Below, one piece after another: positions 50,269-61,421 of a DNA stretch of 64,000 nucleotides. The stretch spans positions 13,881,341-13,945,340 of the forward strand of contig NC_092368.1 in the NCBI RefSeq assembly GCF_030848805.1. Direction: 5' to 3'. The translations under genes and the position numbers were made by a program. The notes beneath the pieces are model-generated. The model saw nothing but the letters and a program-made list of their open reading frames with translations, searched no databases and was not told where the DNA came from. This stretch comes from Temnothorax longispinosus. Its lineage: Eukaryota > Arthropoda > Insecta > Hymenoptera > Formicidae. Numbering within the stretch: the stretch's first letter is position 1; every line of letters starts with the position of its first letter.

Positions 50269-53200
50269 TTTCTCGTATCTTTCCACATTCTTTCCTTCCC
50301 ACCATATCGACGAACCTACGCGCGACGTCTGACCTATATCATAAATTCAAATCTGAAGTTCGCTCTATTTCACCGTTTCGTTCCTTCTCGTCAATTTTTC
50401 TAAATTGCCTTTACTTTTTGTCGAACGATTATCTCTCGGTTTATCGGTGACTTCTCGTTTATCGTTTTTCTTGCAAAACGGTATACGGTATAGCTATACA
50501 CGTAATTTCTCTCTTTGTATTCAATATTCTCAGAGCCGCGGAGCTATATCGAGCGCCATACTTCTGTTTACGAGCCCGCCACAATATAAGTGTAATCGCG
50601 GCGATATTTTCACGAGCATTAATCCCAACTGTACATTCATCGGGAAGCCAAGGATTAAAACAAGATTAAACACGGAATATCTCTATCCACTCGCAGCTAT
50701 ACACGCGGGAGAGCTCGGCGCGCGAGAGATGGAAGAGATCTCGCGATCGCGTCCTAAATCATCTCGGATAATTTCGCCTAATCTTTATGCCGGTAGTAAA
50801 ATAATAATTCCCGGTAAGCGCGGGCGTATATATAGGTGGAAAATTAATAACAAAGTGGTAAACAATTTCGGGACGAGAGGTTTCATGTAAAAAATGTCCC
50901 GCACAAAAAAAAACACACACACATACAGTTACGTCTTGATTAATAGAACAATGAAAGAAACAAGAAAATTTTAATCGATCCTGCTTGCTTCTAACTTGAA
51001 AATCTTCATGAATTTATGATGGCAAGCTATAATTATTATAATAATTATACATATATGTATGTATATTATTATTATCTCAAGAAATCGACAATAGTTCCGT
51101 ATATAATAATACTAAAATTGAATTAAGGTCGAAACTGAATACTATTATTGCGAGCATTATTTGAACATATATAACATATTAAACGCATAAATTAATATAC
51201 TTGGAACGAGACGCTCTTGCAATGCATTGCGGATTTGAGTTCCTAGTAATATATCGTTGTTAGAATTTCAGAAGCATAACATTGCGGTTTTAACTATAGG
51301 GCGAGCGTGATTGCTCTTTCATGTATAACGATACTAATGGCCAATAATTCTGCAAATTAAAGTCTTATTAGGTTACCTGTATAGAATTTTTGTCTTATAT
51401 TCTAATTTTCTAATTATAATTTAAATTGATTGCGATAGTCTTATGATTTTGGGTTTATTATAGTATTTTATAAAATTAACTTATCCTCTCTAGTAAAATT
51501 TAGATCATCACTTTAGTAAAATTCAGATTATGAAAATTTAATCACTAATTTGATTATATGTATTAAGTCACAAAGGTTTTATTAAAGAAACTTTAAGAGT
51601 CTTAATTCTAAAAAGGAGAGGGAAAAAATACTGCTTCCATTTATTTAGTTAAAAAATGTGCGTAAATATAATTTATCCGTATTAAAAACATGCATTTCAA
51701 TTGCGTTACATCGGTAAAAATAAATATGAAAAATTCCCACGTAACTTAATAATGTATCGCAACGGGAAATACTCGCAATGACACATTTCTCCCCATTTTC
51801 ATCCGATGCGCGACGTGAGAAACGTGAAAAAGAAATGTAGCCTACTCGAAAGCGGCGGAAAATAATGGAGTCGTAAACATGCTTAAATGAGACAGACAAC
51901 AAAACTCAAGCGTGTTCAAACTCAAATTGTGCGCGAACTGTGAGCGGAGGCGAAAGCAGCTGAGAAGCGCGGAGGAATGGCGAGGTGTACGGGTTGTCGG
52001 GGTGGCGCATTCGTAAATGTTGCGATCCTCTGAAATCGGCTTAAAATATGTTACCGGAATGGCTACGATTTTCTCCGGAAATGTCGCTGTCATACGAATT
52101 GCCTTTATGCAGAGAAACCTTCATTAAAATTTTTCAACTTTAAAACTTCCAGTTAAATACGGATCTTGCATTTTATTTCAATATTTATAAAAAAATAATA
52201 CTTTTTCGATTTGGTATATTTGTTAAAGTAAGAAGTTGTGTGTTTCATAATTTCCTGCATAAGAAAAATTGGTACCGACACAATATTAAGATACGTAAAT
52301 GTATATAGAAATATTCCTATATTTATATCTTACATTTTATACTTTTCCCCATTGTGTGTTACGTTTAATTATTATTTCTAATTCTGATTTCTAATATTTA
52401 ATATTTATTCTCATTCCTAATATGTGCTCTATTGTGCGCAGGGCCTAAGCTATTGTCCCTAATACCTACTATTCTCGTCCGTCTTTTCTCACGAGAGATA
52501 TTAACATTTGTAACCGTTCGCTCTTGAAAAGCGTACGTGCGCTTTATAAAAATAACATGGCGAATAAAATCAAAACGTATAAACGAGAGATAAAACGGAT
52601 GTGCCCGCAGTTTCGCCGTGCTATGAGATGCGGAGAACATCAGCTTTTACTGTACGTATTGCTCGTAGTTATAACCATTATCCTGTTGTGATGCGATCAT
52701 CCTGTATATCCGCTGTTACATCCTTGTGACGCCGACCCTAATGGAAAGCACATTAGGAGGTATATCTCTCACCTCGTACGAGGAGGGTAAATGCGCGATG
52801 GCGGGAGAGAAGCTAGTGTTAGCCAACTCGGCAACGCTTCCGCGCAAGCGAGTGGAAACGTTACGATATCGTTCTTAAAGTCGCCTGTCCGCGTATTTAC
52901 GGTTCCGCCGGAATAGACCGAAGATACCCCCTTAAAGGGGAACTTACGATTGAGAAAATGGAAAGGAAAAAGAGAATAGAGAGCTTTGTTCGTGTCCAGC
53001 AGGAAAAATTATCGCCACGAGATCGTCGCAATATTCGTTTATTATCCTCTCGTGACCAATTTACGTCGTCTTTAGCTGAAATCTCACGGGGTAATGAAGA
53101 ATCTAAATTAAAACTTATTCTGGAAAGAAATTGTGTTCCTTCAAACATTGTCATTTTTTTTTCACGGAGTACAAATCGAAAATATATTATAATTTTTTTA

Positions 53201-56200
53201 AGGCTTGAATTAAACGCTTATATTATATTAAGAAAAATTAAATCAAAGTAACTAAAAGTAATTAAACTAGAATAGTTAGAATATTATAAAAGAAATTAGA
53301 TCAGAATACATACAGATTATATTAAAATAAATTACAAGAATGGTTGATCGTAGGATAATTAGAACGGAAAAACTTGAAAATGGAATTTGCACACTTGTGG
53401 ATAATAAAAACGCTTTAAAAAATTAATTACAAACGTAAACTAAATGTTGAATCGATTATTGAAATATACTATCCTATTAAAAAGAAAATCATTCTCAATT
53501 GATAGTCCCTTAATAATGTGACTGCTGTTGTTTACGCAAATTTACGCATAATTGCTGAAAGTATTAGAACCGGTGGACCTCGAAGACCTCACTGCCAGGA
53601 CATAACCGACAAATTAATTTTCCTTGGCAATTCAATTACGGCTTAATTGGGTACGACGGAAATGAGACCACATTAAAATTGCAAGCATCCAGACGGAGCC
53701 GGAGATTTTCTCCGGATTTTACCTCATTCGCTTTCCCAACTCGAATGACCGGCGAATTTGATTTTCGTATGCGTCACCGACGTGTTTTCCGCCAAATTTG
53801 AATGCTCCGGAATAATTTGTTTCGTTTTTCCACTCTTATGTAAACAATTCAAGACAAACTTACTGTCGTTTGAATGTTGTATAATATATTATATATTTCA
53901 ATACTAATAAGTTAAACCTAACCCAACACTAATTTTAAAAAAGTATATTCAACTATCTAAATTATTTTGACTCTAATATATCAACGTTTTGTCTTGAAAC
54001 TCGGTAGAACTTACGAGAGCACGTATCCATTGTAGGTACATACAAACGCAAAAGTGCCGATACCATATCCTCTATACCTATCTATGCCATCGTGTAGATA
54101 CACTTGCGCGGGTATTGACACACGTACGCACATGCACACTGCCGCTGGCAAACGAACACGTACACGATCGTCTCTTGATCCGTCGTTCCAGCCGCAGTTT
54201 GCTTAGCATTGCTGATGCACTATCCACTTCCGCGCGGAGAGTGAGATGGACATCACGGTAGAAGAGTGGAATACAGAGAGGGGGAGAGAGAGAGAGAGAG
54301 AGAGAGAAGGAGGGAGGCGGGAGGTCAGAGGAAGGTCCGAGAGAAGATTATGGATGGAGGAACGTCGGTGTCTGTGTTTGAGGACCGATAGTGGCTCGCG
54401 TTCTAATTAATAACGAGCCCCTCAATGCAGTCGCGGTTTTGCAGGCACCGTATGTGAAAGAGCTTCGAGGAATCGAGTAATCGAAGGGTGAAGAGTCATT
54501 ACTCCGCCAGAAGGGGCGCGGGAAAACAGAGAGGATTGCAAACTGGAAAATTTCCACCGCTTTGTGAAACAAAATTTGTTGGATTTAATTTATATGTGGA
54601 AACTCGATAAAAAGTTAAAAGATTTTGTAGTACGACTTGAAATACAGCGATATCGTTAAATTGAATATCTTTAAATAGCTATAAGGATTATCAACTTTTA
54701 ATAGCCATTTTAGCGTAATACATTATCAGAATTCTGAATTAATAAAGAAATTTTAAAACCATTTAGTGCATTTATCTATTTCTTGCATTTATCAATTTTG
54801 TAATTAATTTAACTTAATTAATCACCACTTTAATTTTACTTAATATGAAAGATAAGAGAGATAAAATACTAATTATTCTTTATTATAATAAGCAATAAAA
54901 AATCGACAATATCTTTATTAATCTAAATTTAAATATTATATATATAGTATAACATAATAAAACAGCTTATTCTGTACGTTTCACGATAATATAAAACAAA
55001 TTATTAAATAAATTTTTATTTTTATATATTAATTATCGTTTCTAATGTTAATGCTTTTGCTTAGAATTAAAGTAAATTTAATTGATGCTGAATTACCCTA
55101 AATAAATCACTATCGAAACTGATCCTGGCGAATACCTCCTACACATGTAAACGCACACACGAATTCATGGGTATTTGAGCACGTAGACTCTCCCGTGCCT
55201 TTTTCGTTCGTGAGAAACATGAGGATTGAGGGAAAGGAAGGGTCGGCGGTGGGTTGAGAGGGTTAAAATAGCGGTTACTGGCGAGCTTTCCCCGAGAAAG
55301 GCACGTCGAATAAATACCGTCGGCCGGACGGAACACCACCGATTGGTGGACTTGAACGATCGGAAAAGCCTCTGGCCCGCGCGCAGAGCACCCTCACTCT
55401 ATTCTCACCTCGACGATGCTGATTCTGCATTCCTCCCGCTAAGTCCTATTCTTCTTGACCTCCGAAACTATTTCCGGTTACTCGGGAAAACGGAGGATTT
55501 TTCCCGTGGTAAGAGGAAGAGAGCCAAAGGGGATGAAGAAAGATGGTAGGAAAGGGCATCGACAGAGGTAAGTTTATTGTCGCTCTTTACCAATGCTATT
55601 ATCTCGCGGCTTAAAGGAAGAAAATCGAGAAGAAATCTTAAATACGTATTGTGTGTAAGATGAGAAATTTTTCGACGATAAATTATAACGATACACGTAC
55701 GACAGTAGCAATTATCATTGTAATTTAACATTGAGAGAAAATTATTTGATATATTTGCGATTATAATTGCCTAATAGTAAAATAATTATAGTTTTTATTT
55801 TTATTAGTAGTTATATTATTGCTATAATGTTAGTAAAAATAATCTTATGTGTATAGATTTTTCAATTATGGTAATTTTCATTATATTTATAGTATAGTAC
55901 GACTTACGACTTACTATACATAAATCACAGATTATAGTGATTATATGCATATTAAAGCTGATAACAATAATATAGTATCGAGTAAGCTATAATTTGCATT
56001 GTTGAAATAATGAAAATGGTAGTAATTATTTTTTTTCTTCTCAATGTTAATGTCGAAAAGCCATTACAAATCATTATGCAGATCTTGCCATAAGAAGCAG
56101 ACACTATACTGTGCGAAATTGTAAACGTAGCGGCTCGCACTTCTCCAGCTTTATCAAAAATTTTCTCGCGGATTTTTACAGAATAACGAATGATGGCAGC

Positions 56201-59200
56201 TTCAATATCTCTTACTGTTCTACGTACACCAGTAGAGCTTTTATTTATCCGCGGACACTTTATTTTACATTTGACTACGAATGGAAAGGTATTACAAAGC
56301 GGCGCTTTATTATCCGGAGGTTAATTGAGAGGCGCATTAAGTTTTGCCCAATTACATTAACTCCGGGTTAGTAAAAAAATATGCAAAGCTGGCGCGTGTA
56401 GTCTCTCTATGCTCGGATTAATTAAAATATACTTAAATGGCGTGCCGTTAATTTTCAACGGCTAATTTAATGCCCGCTTGGCCTCAGATTTAATCCAACG
56501 CCAACGCACACTCGCCCAGGAATGCGCGAACAAATTGCTTTCAAGCTCGCCGCCATATTCATGTTCCATAAAGGGATCGGACAATAACAAAAATTATAAC
56601 GGGAGCGCGCAATAATAAAGGTGACATAAACAACGATATTAATAATAAATTGTATACGAGAAATTAAAATTACTAAGAAGAGAATTATGCATAAAAAATT
56701 ATATAAAATTTTTGTTATAATTATTTGCCGTTCATGTAAACAATTTTATAAATAATTATTTTATAGATTATCGCTTGTGTAACAAAATTGTCGTATAAAA
56801 TTTTCTGCGATACGCGTGTTATCAACATTTATACTAAAATTAATGCCGTTGTTATCACTGTTTGTGTGCCCGAACCTATTGAAAGTCATTTAATTTCGAT
56901 AAAAATGCGACAGTTAAATATGCTTCTGTCAATGTGCCGAACGTAGAGCGGCGTAAGAACTGAGTAAACAGAAATTGCAGTATGATTGGGAACAAATTTA
57001 TATCCGGGGTGGAGTTGTGTGTGTGTGTCTGTGTGCGTGTGTGAAATAAAGCGATCGTTCCCCGGCGTCTGTTCGATTTTCATGGAAATTATAATGGCTC
57101 GTCGCTGTTCCTCCGAAAGTGCCGTACACCGAAATTCCATGAAAATTCGTTTATCGCGAGCGGGCAGACACGACACGACAAAATTAATCGACGCCATCGA
57201 CGCACTTTGATGTGGAATTTTAACGCTTTTTGCGCTCGATGTATTCCCGCTATTTGTTCCCCTCCAATCGGCTCTTTTTATTTTGCGCGCGCGCGAACAA
57301 TTGTCAAATCGTAAAAAGGAAGTCGTTACAAATGACAAACTAATTACAACGTTCAACACGAGGGTTTCGTTCCTTCGCTTAAAATCAGAGGTTGTCTTTT
57401 TGATATTTATTCGCGATTTCGGATATGATTATTAATATTCCTTTATTACAAATACTAAATTTAATATTATTTCCAATAAAATATCTTTTTTAAATAATAT
57501 ATATAATATAGATAATTAATGAAAAGATTAAAAAATAATAATTATATATATAGGAGACTCTGAATTGCTATAAGGTTAAATTAGGATTGGACTAGCTAAA
57601 TTGCAAGCTTGATCCACGTTGAAAAATAGGCCGCAAGTCCCATATCTTCGCGTTGCAATTTCAATTTCGCCTTATCTTCGTCGGTCTCTCTCGGTTCCCA
57701 CGCCCGTGAATCACGGATTCGGAGAAACGCACGATCCACGTCACCGCCCGTGCCAATCGCGATCGGGTTCCAAATGTATCTCCTGCAAGATTGACACTTT
57801 ATTGCGGTCGTATATACGAGATTAGGGGAGACGGCGCATTCCACCATTCAACCTATATGCTCGGACTTTCCCGGGCGCGCGTTACTTCTGGCGGAGCGTT
57901 ACGTTGCGCCAATTCAATATGTGAACTTGTTGGATTTATCGGATTGCCCTTATACCCTCCCAAGCCTCGGCTGCTCGGTGACTCGTATTTGCGTCACGCT
58001 TCTTCTACAAATCGCCGACCTGGGCGAAATGTCGCATTTTGTTTCCTACCCCCGAACAAAGAACCCGCGCTTGCAGCACTGCACTTACACGCGCGTGCCG
58101 ATCGCCAGCAATCGATTTCAATTCGCTTCTCAAATCGTAAGACGTACAATAGAATAGAGATCTTCGTTTTGATATATTAAGAAGGTCTTGAAAACCTGAT
58201 GTTTTATTTTCCTTTAAAACGGCGCTATATAAATGGAACAAGCACAAAGTGTCTGAAACTTAAGGGCAATTAAATCAAAAAACAATGGAGCGACAATTAG
58301 TCATTCCATTTGCCAATTTGCGGAAAGTTCCGACGTTGTCTCTGCATTCACGGCGCGGGTATAAATTATTAACTTGACGTTAAAATATTGTTTCCGACGA
58401 AAAAAAGAGGAGTCGAAATGTTTTGGCTGTAATACGTGTACGTTTTATCGTCGACTATATAACGGCTATATAGTCCAACAGGTAGGGATAACTACTATAA
58501 TCGGCTAACATGGCCGACCGGCACACGAGAATCGAAACCGTCGACAGTGGAACTGGCCGGAAATCGATTACATCCAACAGTAAATAAAATAAATCGACGA
58601 TTTAAGCGGACGTAACGGCGCACTGCGGACGACATTAAATAGGATGACAGAATGTAGTATACAGAATACACGGGTATACGGAACACACATAACGGAGCAG
58701 CGCGTCGCGCGATGGCGCGGTGTTTTTTTCACGGCGGTTTTGAGTATTTTTCACAGCGTTTTTGTTTCAGTTATGAAAACGCAGTGCGTGATCGGCGCAT
58801 TTACCGCGTTTCGTTTTAGCTGGCCTCCGATGCTGTTCATAAAACGCAATATCCGGCTTTACGAGGTGCTCAGCGCGAGAACGGCGCGGCCACGCGCGCT
58901 TCTAAATAATGATACAAAACTCGTTCGGCGTAGTTGATCATGGCGCCACCACGTGCGTTCCGGAAAAATCCATAAACGTCGCTTCGGTTTCGCTGGGATT
59001 ACTAACGGCGTGGCGCCCCACTTAAATATCCCATCGAATCGTTAATTAAATGACACGCGTCGATCACCGGGTCATGGATCACCGGATCGATAAATTCCAC
59101 CCGGACGCACGGCGCGAGTGGCGATCGCCGGCGCGCTAATGAATACGCCGAGCAAGCGGACATTTCGTTTTACATCAGGATCCGAACGATGTAGCATGAT

Positions 59201-61421
59201 TTAATATAAATATCGGAGAGATATAGGGTAATAATATTCATTTTATGCGATACGAAACGCGTGTGGTAAATTGTTGAGTATGTAAGTATTTTGCGCAGAT
59301 ACTAAATAAAGCGCCGTTTAAACGCAGCAAATACTTTTCAAAGATATAGGAAGGATCTAACCCCTAACAGCAAATTGTATATTCTGAGAATGTTCAGAGG
59401 ATATCATAAAGTATAAGATATTATAAGGATGTTCTTAGTATATATTAAGTACATCCTTAATATATTCTATAAATATACAGGATATTAATGCTGTAAGGAA
59501 CGGAATCTTTTTTCAACAATATTTCTCAAAGAGTTTTTAATTTTCCCAGAAATTACTAAAGATTAATTATTTCAACATCTTTTGGATTTGTTCAATTCAG
59601 TTTCAATTAAGCAAGTAAAATTTTTATTTTCAATCGATTAAAACGTTGTAAGTGATTAGTGATAATAATGATTAGATAAAATAAATAATAGACATTTAAA
59701 ATAATTGAATAAAAAAGGATCAACTGTATTCACTATTTTCAGTTAAATAACGCTACGAGAAACACTCGAAATGCTACTATCCACTTTAAGTTTAAAACAA
59801 GTCAATCGCGTGTAATAACCTGATTGACCAGATTAAATAATTGATTGCAAAGTTTTATTTCTATTCATCGCCGACTGTATATTTATTGCCAAAATCACGA
59901 ATCCCATCGTGCGGAAATCCGTTCTATCCACAGTTTCCAATTAAATATCGCCACTAGGGATATCCGAGAGGTGCGACAGTTGATCTTTCCATCTCCGCCT
60001 GGCCCAGCCATCCAACTCTGCAGACGTGTCACTTGCAGAGATCGCAGCAGGTAAACGTACAGCGGGTGAGAGCGGTCGAAGCATCGACGTGGCACGGCAC
60101 GGCACGGCGCGCGCGGCGCGGCGACGGTGCTATCGATCTACTGATCGTGTAACCGGCAGGAATCGATAACTAATACGCGAAGCCCGCCACCGGATGTTGC
60201 CTTGTTGATAAAGGACCGTCCTGTGCGAGCACCGGCGGCATCAAGGACGCCGCAGGAGGGCCGTAGGGCACGTGGCTACCGGCACATAATTGATTGGCAT
60301 TAGCGCGCCTGATTGCCAGTCGCCCTCCTCTGAAATCGTCCCACGGGCTGCTTAAATACTGGCGTCCAACGTCTCTCTGAACCCGTGCGTTACGTATTTG
60401 AGCAGTTGCGACAGTAATCAGGCAATATGCGCGCGCGACGAAGGAAGATCAATTGGCGCGGGGGCTCGGGTTCGGGCTCGTTGACCGTTTTCCCATGATG
60501 TTGAATAATTCCGTGTACCGGGCTAATATACCGTACATAAACAACGCGAGTGTCAACGTTCAACGTAACATACAGATGAAGAATTAAATATTTAACAGCT
60601 ATAAAATCATTGATTTCCTGAGAACGTTGTAAGATCGAAAATGAGAATCGGTGTCTCTGTGAAAAATAATCGATATTTTCGCTCACGCTCATGCGGGTAC
60701 TTCTTATCAGGGACTGCGTCGATCCTTTGTTCAATCGTGAAAAAAAGATCACCCTCAACCTATACGAGCCTATGCTGGTTGGAATGCAAGAGACGGAGAT
60801 CAATTTCAAGCGCAAAATTTCTCTCTTTTTTCTTAGAAAACATTTTCATTTATGAAAATTATTAGATAAATAAGTTGAGGCAAAATTACAAAACACAGAA
60901 AGTTGAAGTTAAAACGACGGTTACACTAAATTGGATCTAAAGTTTTATTAATTGTATTAAAAACCTATTGTTCTAACAAAATTCAGCTGTCATTAATAAG
61001 CATTTAGTGCAGGACGACAAAAGATAAACATTTTTAAGGTACTTTTAGCTAAGTCTATTAGCGAAAGTAAGGTACCCTGCTGAGTTTCAATAACATCATG
61101 TCTAGAATATTCTTGGATATTCTAGAAATTGTTGTAAGGCAGTATGTTAGGAAGTTGCCCCGTGTGTTAAGCATACTTCTTCTCCGAGTGAATGTTCGGG
61201 AACTTCTCTCACCTGAAGACAGTGCCTCCTCGCCAGCCAGCCTATGTGCTGAAGCTGCTGCGGGTCCGGAAGTGCTGAGGCCAGTCGTAATGCTTTCAAG
61301 GTGAGGGCTGCCAACGCCGAGTGCAAAGCATTGAACCAGACATTTGCCTCCGTGTTGTCAGCGGCTCTCAACCAGCATTCGTGGACACCGTCAGGCGAGT
61401 GTAATTCTAGGATACGTCCTT
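28635..61421 (-). CDS. Syn1: Alpha/beta-type syntrophin, 3' five exons
   Basis: Exons on the - strand: 61421-61213, 47451-47228, 30655-30441, 29318-29101, 28727-28635. All phases match and give about 318 residues plus stop. In order: the end of the first PH domain (GRILELHSPDGVHECWLRAA, ANVWFNALHSAL); PH2, starting HIGWLARR, with ELRLYECAPWSPEAWASP, PLIATRLV and RRDLAAWARAIVQGCHAAAH; and the SU domain with FDKLKMSADDGARLLWLDFG and CPKPIVFVLHNFLSAKIHRL, ending GLSA. These match alpha/beta syntrophins closely and differ from the gamma class. Syntrophins bind dystrophin and dystrobrevin through PH2/SU and recruit channels and signalling proteins through PDZ at the membrane cortex. The PDZ domain and N-terminus lie right of the window. 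Introns of 13.8 and 16.6 kb split PH2. A Ser/Gly-rich insert follows HIGWLARRHCLQ. Confidence 0.95.
29101..29318 (-). CDS. Syn1: Syntrophin SU-domain exon
   Basis: It encodes CTWQGKACQLVVNHEEGFAL, a 17-residue Gly/Ala/Pro/Ser-rich insert, and FDKLKMSADDGARLLWLDFG. The acceptor is GTTATAG and the donor GTGAGT, phase 0. Confidence 0.97.
29319..30440 (-). other. Syntrophin intron with MITE-like remnant
   Basis: 1.1-kb AT-rich intron. It holds a short element at about 29469-29586 (listed) and no other structure. Confidence 0.8.
29469..29586. mobile_element. Short TIR element, family R3 copy 1
   Basis: TTATCCCT at the left and AGGGATAA at the right form terminal inverted repeats. The interior GATTCTGAGAATGTTCGGAG recurs at about 59353-59500 with TATTCTGAGAATGTTCAGAG. 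It is non-coding and probably a MITE. Confidence 0.55.
30441..30655 (-). CDS. Syn1: Syntrophin PH2 second-half exon
   Basis: It encodes LVSTPTRQ, a Ser-rich loop, ATFAVRVGTMDGVVTHHLRA and AWARAIVQGCHAAAHSLREY. This is the C-terminal half of PH2, including the conserved W-x-R-x-xVQGCHAAA helix. The acceptor is GATTTCAG and the donor GTAAGT, phases 2 and 1. Confidence 0.97.
30765..30990. repeat. Dispersed repeat family R2, copy 2
   Basis: It shares CTCTAAATCTCATACAGTGG and TTTCGCCAATATATTAGAA at its start, and CACTCTTTGATTTTTAGAGA at its end, with the copy near 21.2 kb. The interior is shorter and diverged. Confidence 0.65.
31335..31349. repeat. Poly-C run of 15
   Basis: A homopolymer in a GC-rich patch. 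Such runs are prone to length error in sequencing. Confidence 0.9.
31808..32048. mobile_element. MITE with ~75-bp terminal inverted repeats
   Basis: The left end is AGGGGTATTCAAATAAGTTA. The right end is its complement, TAACTTATTTGAATACCCCT, with about 75 bp matching almost fully, including CAGGTTATGTCGGGTTAAAG. ATT flanks both ends (31805-31807 and 32049-32051) and may be the target duplication. The centre is about 90 bp and non-coding. Confidence 0.85.
36494..36542. repeat. GA microsatellite
   Basis: About 20 GA units with small interruptions at the ends. Confidence 0.95.
37420..37941. mobile_element. Non-autonomous TIR element, ~520 bp
   Basis: Terminal inverted repeats of about 28 bp. 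The left begins TTAGGGTAACTCGAGGGAAT and then ATGCCAC. The right begins GTGGCATATTCCCCCCAGTT and then ACCCTAA. A second internal palindrome sits near 37610-37650 (GTGGCATATTACTCCCA facing GGGGGTAATATGCCAC). A longer direct repeat, ATAGACTTGTAATATTGTA, lies outside both ends (37348 and 37946). Confidence 0.8.
38127..38137. repeat. Poly-G run of 11
   Basis: Homopolymer in intronic DNA. Confidence 0.9.
39908..40090. repeat. Imperfect inverted repeat, hairpin-forming
   Basis: The arms run inward from AATCAAATATTG and its complement at the right. The inner 32 bp pair best: AGCAACAGGCAAG and AAGTAAATAGAAA on the left, with only two mismatches to the right arm. The loop is about 34 nt. It could be a decayed MITE or a microRNA-precursor-like hairpin. 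Confidence 0.75.
40931..41238. mobile_element. TIR element with CACTGAGAGAAAA ends
   Basis: CACTGAGAGAAAA at 40931-40943 and TTTTCTCTCAGTG at 41226-41238 are perfect inverted ends of a 308-bp non-coding element. No clear target duplication was seen. A related single end (CACTGAAAAAAATATAG) occurs near 43339. Confidence 0.75.
43020..43072. repeat. Perfect 21-bp stem with 11-nt loop
   Basis: CGTGAGTGGTCGAGATCAGTG (43020-43040) is followed by 11 nt and its exact complement (43052-43072). It is intronic and AT-balanced, with no simple repeat character. Confidence 0.95.
43645..44144. other. Assembly gap of 500 N
   Basis: Exactly 500 N, which points to a placeholder of unknown true length. It lies inside a syntrophin intron, so no known exon is interrupted. 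Confidence 0.99.
47228..47451 (-). CDS. Syn1: Syntrophin PH2 first-half exon
   Basis: It begins with a Ser/Gly-rich low-complexity insert (NGRASSESSEDGAG…), then WRSVFGAVSGRELRLYECAP and WASPSITCPLIATR. This corresponds to the WxxVLxAVTEKxLLLYDxxPW block of syntrophin PH2. The acceptor is TGCTTGCAG and the donor GTAAGT, phases 0 and 2. Confidence 0.97.
47760..48040 (+). repeat. Dispersed repeat family R1, copy C
   Basis: The right half matches copies A and B: AACAATGCAAAAATTATTTT, TTATTATTTTTCTGTATATA, and ACAGAAAATTATACAAGAAA. The left half is partly in inverted order relative to the other copies. Confidence 0.6.
50227..50267. repeat. GA microsatellite
   Basis: GAAA and GA units, about 40 nt. 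Confidence 0.95.
54283..54308. repeat. GA microsatellite
   Basis: About 11 GA units in a purine-rich stretch. Confidence 0.95.
59353..59500. mobile_element. Short TIR element, family R3 copy 2
   Basis: It starts TAACCCCTAACAGCAAATTG and ends GCTGTAAGGAACGG. The interior TATTCTGAGAATGTTCAGAG matches the copy near 29.5 kb. The ends are more decayed than in that copy. Confidence 0.45.
61213..61421 (-). CDS. Syn1: Syntrophin exon: end of PH1 and start of PH2
   Basis: It encodes GRILELHSPDGVHECWLRAA, NTEANVWFNALHSALAAL and HIGWLARRHCLQ. The C-terminal half of the split PH1, which follows PDZ in alpha/beta syntrophins, joins PH2 here. The acceptor is TTGTTGCAG and the donor GTGAGA. The exon starts with two bases of a split codon, so at least one more coding exon lies to the right. 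Confidence 0.97.

Larger units (their letters stand above)
47452..61212 (-). other. Syntrophin intron, 13.8 kb
   Basis: Intron between the two PH2 exons. It holds repeat copies at about 47760 and 59353 and GA microsatellites near 50.2 and 54.3 kb. CpG-dense patches occur at about 58650-59160 and 60050-60480; the latter includes a tandem GGCAC/GCGCG-rich stretch and may be regulatory. Long reading frames at 49248-49760, 50405-50890 and 56886-57359 have no recognisable protein content. Confidence 0.75.

Noticed and set aside
50405..50890. 161-codon frame on the + strand
   Set aside because: It has no ATG at its beginning and no recognisable protein pattern, and lies in a CpG-rich intron segment.
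56886..57359. 157-codon frame on the - strand
   Set aside because: No domain or splice context was found, and it includes a GT/CA microsatellite translated as THTDTHTQ.
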